The position numbers were made by a program, and so were the translations under genes. Shown here piece by piece: positions 11,146-23,658 of a DNA stretch of 64,000 bases. The stretch lies in the NCBI GenBank assembly GCA_021234155.1, contig JAJEKV010000050.1, forward strand, positions 5,566,195 to 5,630,194. The letters are read 5' to 3'. The notes under the pieces were generated by a model. That model was not told the DNA's origin. It saw only the letters and a list, made by a program, of their open reading frames with translations, and made no database searches. The DNA is from Isoetes taiwanensis (taxonomy: Eukaryota > Streptophyta > Lycopodiopsida > Isoetales > Isoetaceae). How positions within the stretch are numbered: position 1 is the stretch's first letter; the number at the start of each line of letters is the position of its first letter.

Positions 11146-13517
11146 AGCACGTTTGCACAAACGAGGGTGGAGACTTTGGAGCGATTTAAGGCTATCCACG
11201 TTGCAGCCAGCTGGGATTATTGTGCAGGTGGAGAGCCTAGTAGTCGTTTGATTTCATCTACGGTGGAGAAAAAAACTTCGAAATTCCAGCATGTCCATCC
11301 ATGTGTAGCGTTGGAAGTTATGGCGCTGGAAGCAAAATGCGGAGGCTCAACTCCAGTTATGATCAAAGCGGTGGTCTTCCGGCATTGCATTCTAAGAGGT
11401 TACACAGGAAAATCCCATTTTGTTGTTTTTTTTATTCGACCTTTTTAGGTATCAAAGCCATCCGGTTTCTCTGGCCATGGCTCTGCTCTGGGAAGAACAT
11501 ATAAGAATGGGCAGATAAGAACTTCGAAATGGACAGATAAGAATAGGCTTCCGGAATGAGCACTTCTGGAATGATTTTCAAATGCTTGGGGATCTGTTCT
11601 GGCAAAAAACTCTTTGTTCAGGAGAGAAGTAAGTATACCGATCCCAGTGCAATGGATCACATTGCCAGTCTTGCCTGCTAATATATTAGCCCTAACAGAG
11701 TAATGGGTTTTGCCGAAATATCACTTACATGCCCAGACCACCCAGACCTGTGACATTGATCCCTGGGGATGGCATTGAATCTTTTGTAACAAGTGCCTAA
11801 GATGATATAAAGAATCGAACTAGAATTAAGAATGATACTAATGATAATAAACCCATGAACTGCACAAGCCTAGAAGATTGATGGAAATTCAGCTTCACTA
11901 TATACCAAAAACCAACCAATCGAAACAAACAAGAGTGCATAAATGGCCAAGTGTACGCGATGAAAGAAAGAGCAAAGAAAACCACAAACTCAACTCCATC
12001 CAAATAGTCTACAAATCAACAGAATTAACAAAGCCCAGAAATGCCTAAAGATGTTGAATTACAACCCAAGAATGTTAAATTGAATACCGATAACTGAACA
12101 ACCTCGAGCAACAATGTAAACGCATCGATATTTAAAATACGAAATATGGATTGACTATCTGAAAGAAAAGAGGGACTATGTAAATTGAACCCAATAAAAA
12201 ATTAGATCCAATAGTGTGCATATGCATAAGAAAAATGAAGAGAGAAACCAATCCCAGAAACCCCATGAGAATGGAACCATCGAACTTGATTGACTAATGA
12301 CAAAGGGGGCTATGTTTATATAAAACACTCAAGCTACACATCCATCAAAGGGAGCACATGAAACCATCAAATGAACATCAGTGGTTAATGATAAAGGATC
12401 CCAGGAAAGACACGTCAGCCATATGAGAAAAAATGCCTAGGGGTTAAATGTTGGTACGAGACAAAGGGGAATTGAAAATATGGCAAGCTTGTCAGTGTTT
12501 GCAAGACCAAGAATGCAAAAAGTCGGGCTAATAGAACAGATGGAAGCAAAAGGGATATTACCACTAGAAGAGACAACCAGAGCCAAAGATTAATAATGAA
12601 ATCAACAGTAATAAAGCTTGAAAAAAGTGCGACTTAAGAATACCCACACCATAACAACACTTTTAGGGGCAGCCGAAACCAAGGGTGAATGATGCAATAA
12701 ACAGTACCCATGAATAACAATAGTGCAATTTAGATCATACCCATACCTACAATGGGTCCTGTGATACAATGAACATGCAAAGTACCCAAAAAATGACACA
12801 CACACCCATGGGATGACTGACGTATATTAAATAAGCCAAACAACATGTCAAGAGTCCGCACAAATTGCAAAGGCAAAACCACCCAGGAGAAATAAAAAAT
12901 CAATATGCGCATGGCAGATAAAGCTATGAAAGAAGTAAAACCAAATGAACGACAAGAGCACTTTGACGAGAATCACATTAATCTAGGACTAGTTAGGGCA
13001 GAGTGAACTAGGAGCAACCAATAAGTGGCAAAGAATGACATATAGAAAAGATAGAAATAAATGAACATAGGACCAACAACCCACACAGGAAGACGAGCAG
13101 CAACAAGAATTACAAGACAACCGTTTAACTAGGCTAATTAACCAACGAAGTAACTAGACATGTAATCGAGTTAGCAAAATTGAAAAATTACAATCTACAT
13201 ACCATAAGTCAAACCACGAGAAAACAAGGCATAGCCAAACCGAAGTATGGATATCCTCCATAGTGCCCTACAACAAACCATGGGAAATGGATAAAGGGAC
13301 ATGGCCCATACATCATGCGCATGGACCTTATAAATGATCACGAGTCAATAAAGCAAAATGTGGAGCAAAAAGAAATTATGCATTAAGAAGATCGGCAACT
13401 ACAAAATCAAAATGCTGTAAGTCACCATACCAACAAAAATTATAGGAAGGAGAAAGTGCTAGCCACCGCAAGGAAAATAGCACAGTAAGGGGTAAGCAAT
13501 GGCATGGTAAGGGGATA
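11146..13517. other. No gene seen
   Basis: The first part (to about 12,307) is still inside the segmental duplication. Translations in both strands give only short frames without recognisable domains. The text is A-rich on the plus strand from about 11,800. Confidence 0.4.
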
Positions 13518-13822
13518 GCGCAAGACTCTGGGGAGGGAAGGCAAACGTCTAACAAAAATAAAGTGGTGTCAAAATATAATACAAGCCACGTCAAGAAAAA
13601 ATATCAACATGCGGAGAATGTACAAGTCACAATAAATAAAATATTATGGTGCGGGGAAAGTGTAAGATTTGAAGAGAGAAGGCAAACATCCAAGAAAAAT
13701 AAAAATGGCCTCAAAAGATTGAGACAAGCCACACTAAGAGCAAGAAAGCAATATGGTACATGGAAAGTGCAAGATTTGGGGAGGGAGGCAAACATCCAAG
13801 AAAAATAAGATGGCATCAAAAA
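13518..13822. repeat. Imperfect tandem repeat, about three units
   Basis: A block with the pattern AGTG(C/T)AAGATTTG...GAGGGA..GGCAAACATCCAAGAAAAATAA recurs near 13,518, 13,660 and 13,760, with spacing of roughly 100-140 bp. It lies immediately downstream, on the minus strand, of a tRNA-like unit and may be the body of a SINE-related repeat. Confidence 0.55.
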
Positions 13823-13826
13823 AAAA

Positions 13827-13895
13827 TTGACACCAGACGAGCTTGAACCCAAGACTTCAGAATGCTACATCAACGACCTATCCAACTAACCAAAA
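13827..13895 (-). repeat. tRNA-like unit (SINE head or tRNA pseudogene)
   Basis: Read on the minus strand, GGTTAGTTGGATAGG resembles an A box and GGGTTCAAGCTC a B box. The spacing is close to that of a tRNA, and a T-run terminator-like tract follows (complement of 13,818-13,826). The T-stem does not pair well, so this is not a functional tRNA gene. Confidence 0.5.
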
Positions 13896-15329
13896 GAAAA
13901 GTTATAAGTAAAAAATTTCAGAATCTTACTTGATCACTTCGCAAGAGAAATAACTTAACAGATCTGTCTTGCAGAAGCGGCGCCGACCAAAGCAAGGACA
14001 ATCGATCCAGCCAGATCGTTATCAGAAGAAATCGCCCGGAGATTGGAGCTGCCCTGGTCACTCCCAGATGAATCACTAAGAGCTAGGAGACATCCAGTTG
14101 CTTCTGTAACCTGAAGGAGCAATGAAGATAAGAACAAATCAAAAATAGAGAGTTTTGGAGGATGGGTTGTAAGCCAGAGAATCGTCTAAGAGAACTAATA
14201 AAAGAACCCGATTGGATAAGGAAGCCACCAATACGGCCCCAAAATCTGGTCATTAAGATCCCGAGAGCAGGGTCCAGAAGCCTCATGCAACAAATGGATT
14301 CCAAAACTTTGGTCTTGATAACCCTGTAAATCCCTTGAGAAAAGCACATAAGTAACGAAGGGGCAGAAGAAATATGCAGAAGCCTGTGTTTATCCTAAAG
14401 CTCAGCGGAAAAGGGGAACTGGCTCCCAAACCAGAAACCTAGAGCAAACCGATTAATCATGGAGCATAAACATTCTCAAACAGTTCAATAACCACAAAAC
14501 AATAGGCAGACCCAAAGCTACTGCAGGCGTCCAGATCGGAAGAACCACACACATAAAACTAAACCCAAAGCTACTGCAGATGCCTAGATCCGGAAGAACC
14601 ACAAATAGAAAAACAGCCGATCAAACCCACTAGAAGAAAGCTAAAAAACAATACCGCAACCTCACAACGATGCCACCGATCAGCAGCAAACACGTTCCTC
14701 AGGAGTAGCAAACAGGAGAAGAAACTTGTGGAGGCAAAAAATAAAGAATAAAAAAGAGCTCAAGAGAACGCCGACGACTGGAAAAGAAGAATGAAGCAGT
14801 ATAAATAGGATAGGCGAGGAAAAGGCGTCCCATCCAAGGAATGTCGGTTCTATTGCACCGTGGCATTATGCATGAAAATTGCTTTGAGTGTGTCCTATCA
14901 TGATCATGATACAAACTAAAACTCTGAAGCTGCCCACAGTGAGTATCAAGCAAAGGAAGGAAGAAAAGGGGTTGGAGATTTCTTCCGCTTAGTGGTAAAG
15001 GCAGCAATATTAATATGCTTTTTCAAGGAGTCGGGAATGGAAATAGATTTCGTATATTCTCATCAGAAACCAGAAGCGGAATGGATCGGAGCAGAATGGA
15101 AAGGCCATGAATAAGAGAATATAAGCCATTTACTCGGTGAGCATAGCATTTACTTTGTCTCAATTGGTGGCATAATTATTGATCAATGCAGACATATATT
15201 ACGTCAATCGGGCAAGTTATCTTGAAAAAGAATCTCAGTCAATCTGCAAGAATATGCAATATGGCAGGTGTAAGTAATCAACTACCATCATAAATTCACC
15301 GTTTTTTTATAGAAAGGTTTGATGAATAC
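13896..15329. other. No confident gene
   Basis: Minus-strand frames at 14,083-14,349 and 14,699-15,007 are open for about 90-100 codons but show no family signature. I see no supporting splice structure. They may be untranslated or intronic sequence. Confidence 0.35.
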
Positions 15330-16048
15330 AGAGTTTCACATGTTTCTACCAATGAAAGAACAATTATTTTTGAGAACTGGAGGAAAAAAATAGTTCAGAT
15401 TTGCACATCTATTAGAAAAGCATGGTCTCTGCCAGAAGGGAAATATGTCCATGCTCAAGTCATAGAAAGTGATCTTACGCAAAGATATGTTACTTGGGAG
15501 CCTTTTGGTCGAGAATGCATGCAAAGCTTGACATTCGGAAATTGCTTTCCATCCGCTTAATGCATCCGATTACGAAGATGGAATCTCATGGACGATCTTA
15601 ATTGCATCGTGCTCAATATTTGGGCTGGACAAAGAAGCCCTTCAACTGTTTAGACAAATAAAGCAAGGAGAAATAGTACCCAAGTAGATTTACTTTCAAG
15701 ATCGTGTTCTCCTTGCATGCTCGACCGGATCTCTAGAAGAAGGCAAAGAGATCCATGCTAACGTTATTACATTATGGACCTGAATCGATCTTGTTTGGGG
15801 GACACTAACGGTGTTTTCCATCTTTTCTACCACATGCGATTCGAAGGTTTTGTTCCAAGATATATAACTATAATCATTGTTCTTAATGCCCGTGCTATTT
15901 ACATTGTTCTAGCAACTGGTAAGAAAATTTATAGCCACGTTGTCCGTAAAGCTACCGAATCTAATATTTTAATGGGCAATGCGTTTATCAACAAGTATGG
16001 AAGATGTCGATTGCTTAAAAGACGCATGGTCAAGACCTTGTCACATTA
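15330..16048 (+). pseudogene. PPR protein relic
   Basis: PPR text is recoverable across frames: GKYVHAQVIESDLTQ near 15,440, DKEALQLFRQIKQGEIVP near 15,630, HACSTGSLEEGKEIHANVI near 15,715 and GNAFINKYGRCRLLK near 15,975. Order and spacing fit two to three consecutive P-L-S repeats of an organelle RNA-binding protein. The frame changes several times and no start codon or C-terminal editing domain is present, so this is a fragment. It is not obviously derived from the minus-strand PPR gene of the duplicated segment. Confidence 0.65.
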
Positions 16049-19000
16049 AAGTATATTGGAATAAAAATGCATAGTTCTTGCTAGTTAGAATAATTCTAGG
16101 TCGATCTATCATGCCGCGCGGCTTAGCCCCGATGGATCAAGCAAAAATCTTCACGGATGGCTTGCTTGAAGACCGCTCTGGATTACACAAAAACCTCCAT
16201 GGCTCGCTTTTGGAGGCCCGCAATCTGAGGGGATTTTGTAGGCCCGAGCAAGATCTTTTCGTGTTTTCTATCCTCTTCCATGCCAACATGTATCATTACA
16301 TGCATCTTACCTACTCATTTTTTGCATTTGCTTTCCAGATTGAAAAAGATTACGGAAGATTTAAGGAGAGCATCTATAAAAATTCCGGCCGAAAAGGATC
16401 CTCGTATGTAGAAGCGGGCTAAGAGTTTGTGGATCTTCGCTAAGCCTTCTTGGCTTGCCGTATGGTTGTGTTATGAACCTCCTAAGCCTTTGCCGAATCT
16501 GAAAGCATAGCCAAAGGCAGACGAGTGCATGCGCCCTTGATGAATCAGCGATATACATAAAAAGGATGAGTCAATAACGAAGCCTTCTAAGCCTCTCTTT
16601 TTTATTTGCTAATCCACAATCTTTGGCATCAAATTTCCTACTATAAATGCGATTGCTTGCTGCAACAAATTTATCAAGGCACATTTCGTAAGCATCATTC
16701 TTATGAGGCACACCGAGAATCATCGAGAGACAGTTAGTTTTGAGCTTACTCTTGTTAAAGGAACTCCAGAGACCCACCGGTAAGAACCGGGGGTTTGCGA
16801 AAAAGAGTAGCGGGTTTATTATATCGATGATTTAGTCATTCCTCCTTTCTCTACCATCAAGAGCATAGATCCGCCTTAATTCTTTGAACGGCATTGTATG
16901 TCGGATCTCATGAGTCCGGAGCTTCTTGTTGGGGAAAATGAGGTAACATTATCTTGCACAACTTCTTTGCCTTTAGTTATTTATTTTTTTCAGTAAGCCA
17001 TTGGTTTTGGTTTGATACGTGATGGCTATTGCGAAAGCTTCTCTCACTTCCTCAACCGTCATCAATGATATCTTCAAGTCTAAAATCAAGCCGCCCATTG
17101 AACAACATAGCCGCTAACGAGGAATCCAAATTTTAAAGCTCTTAGTTTTATCACAATGATTGTAAAATTTCTTGCTTTTAATCATGTGCTTTCCATGCTA
17201 AGATGTTTTTTATTTTGATGAACTTCCCTACATAAGCCATATCTTGTTATCCGAACCATATTAGTAATAACAACAGGTCAATGAGAGGAAATTCATGAAT
17301 GAGATATTATGCCCATCATGAGATATTCTCATGATATCCTCATGACATTACCAATATGTAATATCATCTTATATGCACCTACTATATGTTCATAGTGCTT
17401 TTATTTGAAACACATGGGGTTCTTTGATATTTTACAAACTCCCATCCAACTAGCATTGGGTTCTTTGTCATGCCTTATGGTTACTATCATGCCGTAAGAG
17501 CCTTTTTTCTTTGTTATAAGAGCGATAGCCTTATGTGGTAGTCTCATGTCGCCTCGACCATATTAGCTATGTTTGAACTATTGCATGTTGCACACACATT
17601 TATGCTTGTTGTAGGTCACTACTACCGGCTTCCTCCTTTAGTTCCAAATAGATAACAATTTTTTTTTTTTGTCTTGCTTGTAAATCAGTAGGATTTACTT
17701 AGTCCAAGTTTGTATTTTTCTATCGAGTCGCGAGCCAAGTGAAAAGGGAATGGATGTTAGCCGGTTTCTCATGCTTGATTTAGGTAATTGTCTCTTCTTT
17801 GCACCGGATACAACAGATATACAACTGCATAGGCTTTAAACGGAAGCCTGTAAACTAATGGAGCTTATTGAGTTGTCTTATCCCATGGATTGGCAGTATG
17901 GGATGTTGAACTTGTCAATGTACAGGTCCTAGATCTAAGACATGGTGTTCTGCTTCTAGATACAGAAAATGTTGCAGCTGAAATGTAAATCATATCTTTG
18001 CCATGTCTAATGTATTTTGTTTTTTTTCATGCAGTTCTGCATTTTATAGCTATAGGATAAGCAGCTATAAAATGCCGTAACCAATTTCCTTGAGACTAGT
18101 ATTCTGCCATAGGTTGATTTCTTAATATTGTGGAGATAATCAAGCGATAAAACAAATAAATCAAGTGAAAAATGCAAATAAATGATCTTATGGTGGAGTT
18201 TCGTTTTCATTATGGGTGGTTCACACCATAAAAGCTTACATACTTGAGGTAGGAATTCTTTTTTTAATTAATTGCGAAAGTAAGCCAAACTTGTTATGTG
18301 GCTGCACTTGTGGTTGCAATCTGTGTGGCTGCACTTGTTGATATTTCCAAGCGGGCATAGGTATACGAACTTTATGCAACAAAATGAATTCGCAATAACA
18401 AGCAAATGATTTTGAACATCTGCAACGAATTGCACCATGGAGTCGAATATTCCATGTATTCCATGTATTGAGAGAATTCCAACATGATATTGGAAATTAC
18501 AAGTTCAACTTGAGTATTTATCGACGAAGGAGGTTTCCATAGGCATAGGCACTTTGTTATGTAGTAAATGTACTGGAATCTTGTGGATATGGCGTGCACA
18601 CACATTCTACTTTATGTTTATTTCTTCATGTTTCATTTTGTTACCTTCTTAACTTTGAAAATGCCATTCAAGCCCATTCATTAATGGGATGAACATCCTA
18701 CAACATTGTGGCTCACATATAGGGGGGTTTAGATATAAGGCTTGCTAATGGATAGTTGCCACTATGTGCATTCCCCCATAGCATGAGGTACCTCTTGCTT
18801 CCCATACCGTAGTATGGCTACATCTTGCAAATGAAATATTTAGGATTGCACTATTTTATATTTTTGGATTATTTTTAATCTTTCACTTAAAAAATTCAAC
18901 ATCTTTCTTTTTTCTCCCTTTTTGTCTCTTCATAAACAAATTAATTTTGTTCATACCATCTCAACAAAGTATCATGTGAACCTAGTGCACAATTAGCAAG

Positions 19001-19313
19001 TTGCATATAGAGCAACTTTCAAAAATCAAAAGTTTTTTTTCAATCTTGGTGGTAGTGGTGGGCAACTAGGGATGAAGTCGTTAAACAACCTATTTTGTTA
19101 CAACTTAAATCACAATTATAAGTACTTTGAACTCTTTCCTATTACACTTTATCTTTACAAATGCATCCAAAGAAAATCTATCTTAATGGCACACATATAT
19201 ATTTAAAGGAAAAAAAGAAAAAATTGAGACATGACTTTGCCAAGGCAATAGTACCATAGTGTGCTGCTCACCTATTACCTGATCTTAATCAATCTTTCTT
19301 TCGGCCTTTCATT
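16049..19313. other. No gene recognised
   Basis: This is AT-rich text with several T-runs (for example near 17,660). Minus-strand frames at 16,571-16,777 and 18,007-18,210 are short and match nothing I can name. Confidence 0.35.
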
Positions 19314-19440
19314 ACTCCCTAACTTCCTTCAGTTGAAGGAAGTTAGGAAGTTAGGGAGTTAGTTGAGGGTCTATTTGGCAGGCTTGGGGTGAAGGTTGAA
19401 GGCTTCAACCTAGACCCCATGCCTGCCAAATAGACCCTCA
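19314..19440. repeat. Two adjacent foldback (MITE-like) palindromes
   Basis: The first palindrome (19,314-19,359) pairs ACTCCCTAACTTCCTTC with its near reverse complement. The second (19,364-19,440) pairs TGAGGGTCTATTTGGCAGGC with GCCTGCCAAATAGACCCTCA, followed by an inner GAAGGTTGAAG/CTTCAACC stem. The GGGTCTATTTGGCAG-type end resembles plant MITE termini. No clear target-site duplication was found. Confidence 0.7.
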
Positions 19441-20184
19441 TGCCATGTACAAGATCATCTTTGATGCATTCTTTGTGGAAGGCATAAGGATCATGTCAAT
19501 ATGCTCCAATTGCCTAGTCTAACAAAAGAACTAACAAAACTGCTCACAACAATGTTAGCCAAGTATAAAGCCCCCAGGTCCATCTTGTCCACAATCATTT
19601 TTGCATTGCATCGACTAATATTACTCAAAGTAACAGAAGGGATTCAAGAATAACAGATATTGGCTAATATGTTCATGACATATGCGTGAGATTTCCTTCT
19701 CACAATGTGATTTTTGCTACTTTGATTTGAAGATGCTAAGAACTGGTCACCATCATTGCCCTGCCTTCATACAAGGATGCATGTGCGGCACAAAACAAAA
19801 ATGTCATGCTTCTAAGACCTAGGATCATTAATATGAAAACATGCAGAATTATCAATTGATCTATCAATTGAAGAACAGAATGATGGCAATATAATACACC
19901 TTGCAATGCTTGAAGACTATAATCTGTTGCAGGCTTGCCTTTTTTAGGGGACAAGGATTGCTGGAATTCTAGCTTGTCACGTGCTATTATTATGTCGTCT
20001 AGACTAATATGTGCTACGTTAAATAATGCGGTCTAAAAGGGAATTTCCCTTAACATCTTTGTTTAACCTACACTCACAAGATTAGGCCATGCACATATCA
20101 AACATGTTGTCCCGTGTTTTCTACATCATCCTAAGTTTATTCCTTCTTTAACCTTTTTTTTTTAACCCCAAGCCCACTTTTCTG

Positions 20185-21043
20185 TGGAAATGCAAGCTTT
20201 GGGTGAAGGATAGGATGGGGATGCCGACAACATGTGCAAGCTGTGCACCCTCGCCAACAGCCGCCACTTCGTGCAAGTAAAGAAGTAGCACCTGATGCAA
20301 TTCATCAGGCACTCATCCAACCCAGAGTACGTGGCCTTCCTCAACGCCATAAGAGAACGGCCGCCGACCCAGAGCGAGCTCGTGCAAACGCTGGAACCCC
20401 ACGTCATCGACAAAGAAGAAGCACTCGGCAAGATCGACCGTAACACCACGGTGCTGTGCACCCACCACGAGGACGTCCGACATTACAACCCGATGGCCAT
20501 GATCAAGATATTCCCAGCGACCGTATCCACGAGATACGAGTACATACCAATGCAACACCAGAAGACGGGATGAGCAGCTGGACCGATGACCTGGCATTCC
20601 ATCAAATACCTTATGTCGCCGTGGGATCCAGAGTCATAATCGTTACCAACATGGACATACTTGGAGAAATAGTCAATGGAATGACAGGAACAGTCGCCTA
20701 CATAGAGACCGATGAGCAAACAGGAGACGCGAAAGGCATCACGGTCCACACCGACGACCCCCTCCACTACATGCACGTCAAGCGAACGCTGGTCGAGTAC
20801 AGGCACCAGGGGCCCAAGACCATCTTCAAGAGAACATTCCCGCTCGTGCTGCCGTATGCCATGACATGCCATAAGAGACAGAGCTCCACGATAGAAGGCA
20901 ACGCAATCGTGGTCGTGAGGAGGGCGTTCACGCCTGGGCTACTGTACGTGATGCTCTCGCGAATAAAGGACAGGAAGCAACTGTCGATCGTGTCGCCAAA
21001 CATGATGGCGGACTTCCAGCCGAACAAAACGCTGCTAATATAG
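20185..21043 (+). pseudogene. Second Pif1-type helicase fragment, GC-rich
   Basis: This is the C-terminal part of a Pif1/Helitron-like SF1B helicase. Recognisable blocks are HLMQFIRHSSNPEYVAFLNA, KIDRNTTVLCTHHEDV, then after a frameshift near 20,520-20,550 YVAVGSRVIIVTNMDI, GEIVNGMTGTVAYIE, YAMTCHKRQSSTIEGNAIVV and GLLYVMLSRIKDRKQLSIV (motif VI region), ending at a TAG at 21,041. Walker A and B are absent, so the fragment cannot hydrolyse ATP. Its codon usage is visibly GC-richer than the 2.5-4.7 kb helicase, so it belongs to a different element family. The last 155 codons are uninterrupted. Confidence 0.75.
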
Positions 21044-21675
21044 CTGCTTCAAAACTTGTGGTAATCCGCACTTCACCGTACGAGGGGAAACCATACATTT
21101 CCAGAACGCTGCCGCGACGCGGATTCTTCCTATTAGGGACTGAATAAGGGATGCACAATGTAAAATTCATATATTAACACATATTAAATTAGCATGCCGC
21201 TTATTTTGACATGATTGTGTTGTGGAGTTTGTGGAGTTTACATGATTTAACCATAAAGCTTTGGCCTTTAAATGCCATTCCTGCATACTTAGGAAGTGCA
21301 TCAACTTATTGGACAATACTTGGAATATACTTGATATGCTTCTCCATTTTGTATAGGATAAAGCCTCTCTAGTGCTAATACTTTTTTGATTTGGATCTTT
21401 AAACCTTCTATGTATATTACTAGCTCTAATGATCATTCTTTTTCTTCCTAGCCATTCAATGAGATCTGTATCTTCATTGGCATTCTTTTTCCTTATGTGT
21501 ATAATTCCTGTTCGCTAGTTAACGTGCAATTCTTTAATGTCCATATTATTTCTCAATGGAATTAAAGCCTTTGCAGGCATACTGGTATGCCCTGATATGG
21601 AAAAAAATAACCCTTAATAAGGTTGCTGTACAATTAAAATACCAACACAAATCCATTTGCCTAGCCTTCTTCCCA

Positions 21676-21790
21676 ACCCTGCAGTTCTGCTAGAATTACT
21701 AGCAGAACTGCAGGGTAATCTTATAACCCTGCAGTTCTGTTATAAGATTACTAGAAATTTTTTTTTTTTTTTTTTTGGAATTATCTATGT
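21676..21790. repeat. Double foldback with T-run tail
   Basis: A perfect palindrome at 21,676-21,716 has 18-bp arms (ACCCTGCAGTTCTGCTAG and its complement) and a 5-nt loop. It abuts a second palindrome at 21,716-21,750 with 11-bp arms (TAATCTTATAA/TTATAAGATTA), whose 13-nt loop repeats CCCTGCAGTTCTG. A T-run and GGAATTATCTATGTTTT follow, shared in part with the repeat at 44,640-44,765. Confidence 0.75.
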
Positions 21791-21843
21791 TTTTTGGATG
21801 GGTTTTTCCGGAGGAAGGGAGCGAGAATGATTACATAGCCTAA

Positions 21844-22118
21844 TGAATGAGCTTTTTGAATAAATATATGGATTCTAGCCCCAATTGATGTGAATGAGCT
21901 TTTTGAATAAATATATGGATTCTAGCCCCAATTGATGTGTTTTACAGACGTCTTCTTGAATCTTTGTGGCAGAACCCATGACCAATTCAACGAAATTTCG
22001 GATTCCTTGACCGAATTCATGCATTTTACACATTCTGGCCCCAATTCATGGATTTTAGAGACGGATTCTTGGATTTTTATGGCCGAATCCATGGCCCTTT
22101 CAACAAAATTTGGCATTC
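21844..22118. repeat. Short tandem duplications
   Basis: A 51-bp unit containing GAATGAGCTTTTTGAATAAA and TCTAGCCCCAATTGATGTG is repeated at about 21,844-21,942. Directly after it, a segment of about 60 bp (21,949-22,007) recurs in diverged form at 22,061-22,118. No coding content was recognised. Confidence 0.65.
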
Positions 22119-22694
22119 CAAGCCCACGAATTAACCTGTCTGTTGGAATGGTTCTTTTAGGGAAGAGTGTTTTCTGCTCGATATAAACATCCGATGTCTG
22201 TTTGGTTCCTTGCCTTATTCTCTGGCTGACGAATTTGAAGCCATGGTCGGCCCATCATCCTCAGGCCTCTGCCTCAAAAAGCATACACAATACAAAATCT
22301 CTGTTTTCGAATCATCATAACCCCATATGCCGTATTATAGAAGAAACACACTCAATAACTGGAAATTGCAACTTAGTTTCATCCTACCTGTATCAGTGGG
22401 CCATGCGGTTTTATCTCAAATTTGAAACCTTCAGAAAGCAGTAATAGGCATAGCGTATCATTTCTTTTCCCGTGAGCATCATATACTGCTGATTTATAGG
22501 CCCCAACAAAGCGCTCACTAATTAGATTTGAAGGCAAAACAATGGTTTTTGTGCGACTACAAAAAGTCTACAAGCATGGTCATATTTGGACCTCTTTATA
22601 CACAACAAAGCAAGGGCCTTATGATATGTATTGTGCGTATAAATAACCTTAGTGGTTTTATCACTAACCCTATTCATGTTCCATCTATGCAGAT

Positions 22695-23612
22695 TCTAAT
22701 TCTACAACAAAGGACAATGTCTGAGGAGGAAAACAAGGGAAGAAGTCGCCCTAGGTACAAATAAATTAGAATGGCTTACTCTCTATTTTATATTTACACA
22801 TTTATGATGGTAGCACTTGGGATATTGATATTTAATAGACTTCCAAAAGATAATATCAATGTGTGGTCACTAAAGATTTCCATACAAATCCGTAACTAAA
22901 CTAATTTGTTTTATAGAAAGAAGAGCATTCAGAGCCATGTAGAAGAAAAAGAATCAAAGAGCCAATTGAGCCGTCGGGGCTATAAAATGCTACATGAGCA
23001 GAATAGAAAAGGCAAACAAGCTAATAATAATCTATTGGATCTGCCAACAGATAAGCTGAAGATGAAAAGGTAACCCACATACATTCATGCTTGTGATGCC
23101 TGCATTCTTTCTAATGCAAAATATATTGTTCTACTCTAGGAAAATGTCTGAGTCGGATATCTCCCAGAGGGCGACCTAGGTAATTTTGATTTTTCCATTT
23201 TACTTTTCCCCCATTGTAAGCACAAATAGCGTTTTATGTTTGTAAGCAATTGATTATTACCTTCAATAGTTTTTTGGACGCGATTCTCTCCAATACCTTA
23301 AGCTATGTTGCAGTAAAAACAAAACTCAGAAAAATACACGAGTTCCTATGAAGGAAGAAGGATCGGAGAATCGGATAAATCGCCGAGTTTACCAAAGGCA
23401 ATATCAGAAGAAAAGGAGAGCCAGGTATGTCTTCATTAGGCCTTTGCTTTTTTTAAAAACTCATTATCACTTCTGATAGATTAACTTTCTCATTTTAAAG
23501 TATTTAGTATTAATATTATTTTTGTAGGCATGATACGCAATCTATGCTAGAATTGCTTGGTAGAGATGGAGAAGTCCGAAAAATTGATCCATCAAATAGT
23601 GTTAAGACTATG
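22695..23612 (+). CDS. Short exons of an unidentified gene (partial)
   Basis: I do not recognise this gene. Blocks flanked by AG...GT signals lie at about 22,691-22,754 (MSEEENKGRSRPR), 22,919-23,071 (an R/K-rich stretch), 23,140-23,178, 23,311-23,422 (NRINRRVYQRQYQKKRRA) and 23,529-23,612 (HDTQSMLELLGRDGEVRK). The peptide is strongly basic, like the N-terminal arginine-rich segments of some transposon proteins. It is cut at 23,613 by a Helitron terminus, so the 3' end of the gene is missing. Exon phases are not all verified. Confidence 0.35.
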
Positions 23613-23640
23613 ACTAGTAATGGTACCCAGCGTTGCTGGG
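23613..23640 (-). mobile_element. Helitron 3' terminus (hairpin plus CTAG)
   Basis: On the minus strand a 6-bp GC hairpin, CCCAGC-AAC-GCTGGG, is followed after eight bases by CTAG and a T. This is the classic Helitron 3' end, a GC hairpin shortly before CTRR at an A|T target. The element body would extend to higher coordinates. I could not place its 5' TC end, so the length and content are unknown. Confidence 0.6.
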
Positions 23641-23658
23641 CATAAATTAGGAACCTTT

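Larger units (their letters stand above)
1..12307 (+). repeat. Segmental direct duplication, copy 1
   Basis: This stretch aligns colinearly with 51,687-64,000 at an offset of about 51.7 kb. Shared landmarks, in order, are a LINE 3' end with poly(A), a Helitron helicase relic, a 120-bp hairpin tandem repeat, a minus-strand PPR relic and an AT-rich repeat. Both edges are open: copy 1 starts at or before base 1, and copy 2 is still aligned at base 64,000. The first 6 kb or so look nearly identical apart from small clustered differences. From about 6.5 kb onward the copies differ by many short indels. It could be a real tandem or dispersed duplication, or two haplotypes or an assembly artefact placed in one contig. 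Confidence 0.93.

Noticed and set aside
13563-13852. Two overlapping frames of about 80 codons
   Set aside because: They lie on the imperfect tandem repeat and mirror each other on opposite strands; no family match.
20162-21027. Minus-strand frames of 86-129 codons opposite the Pif1 fragment
   Set aside because: They are shadows of the plus-strand GC-rich helicase frame, which has clear motifs.
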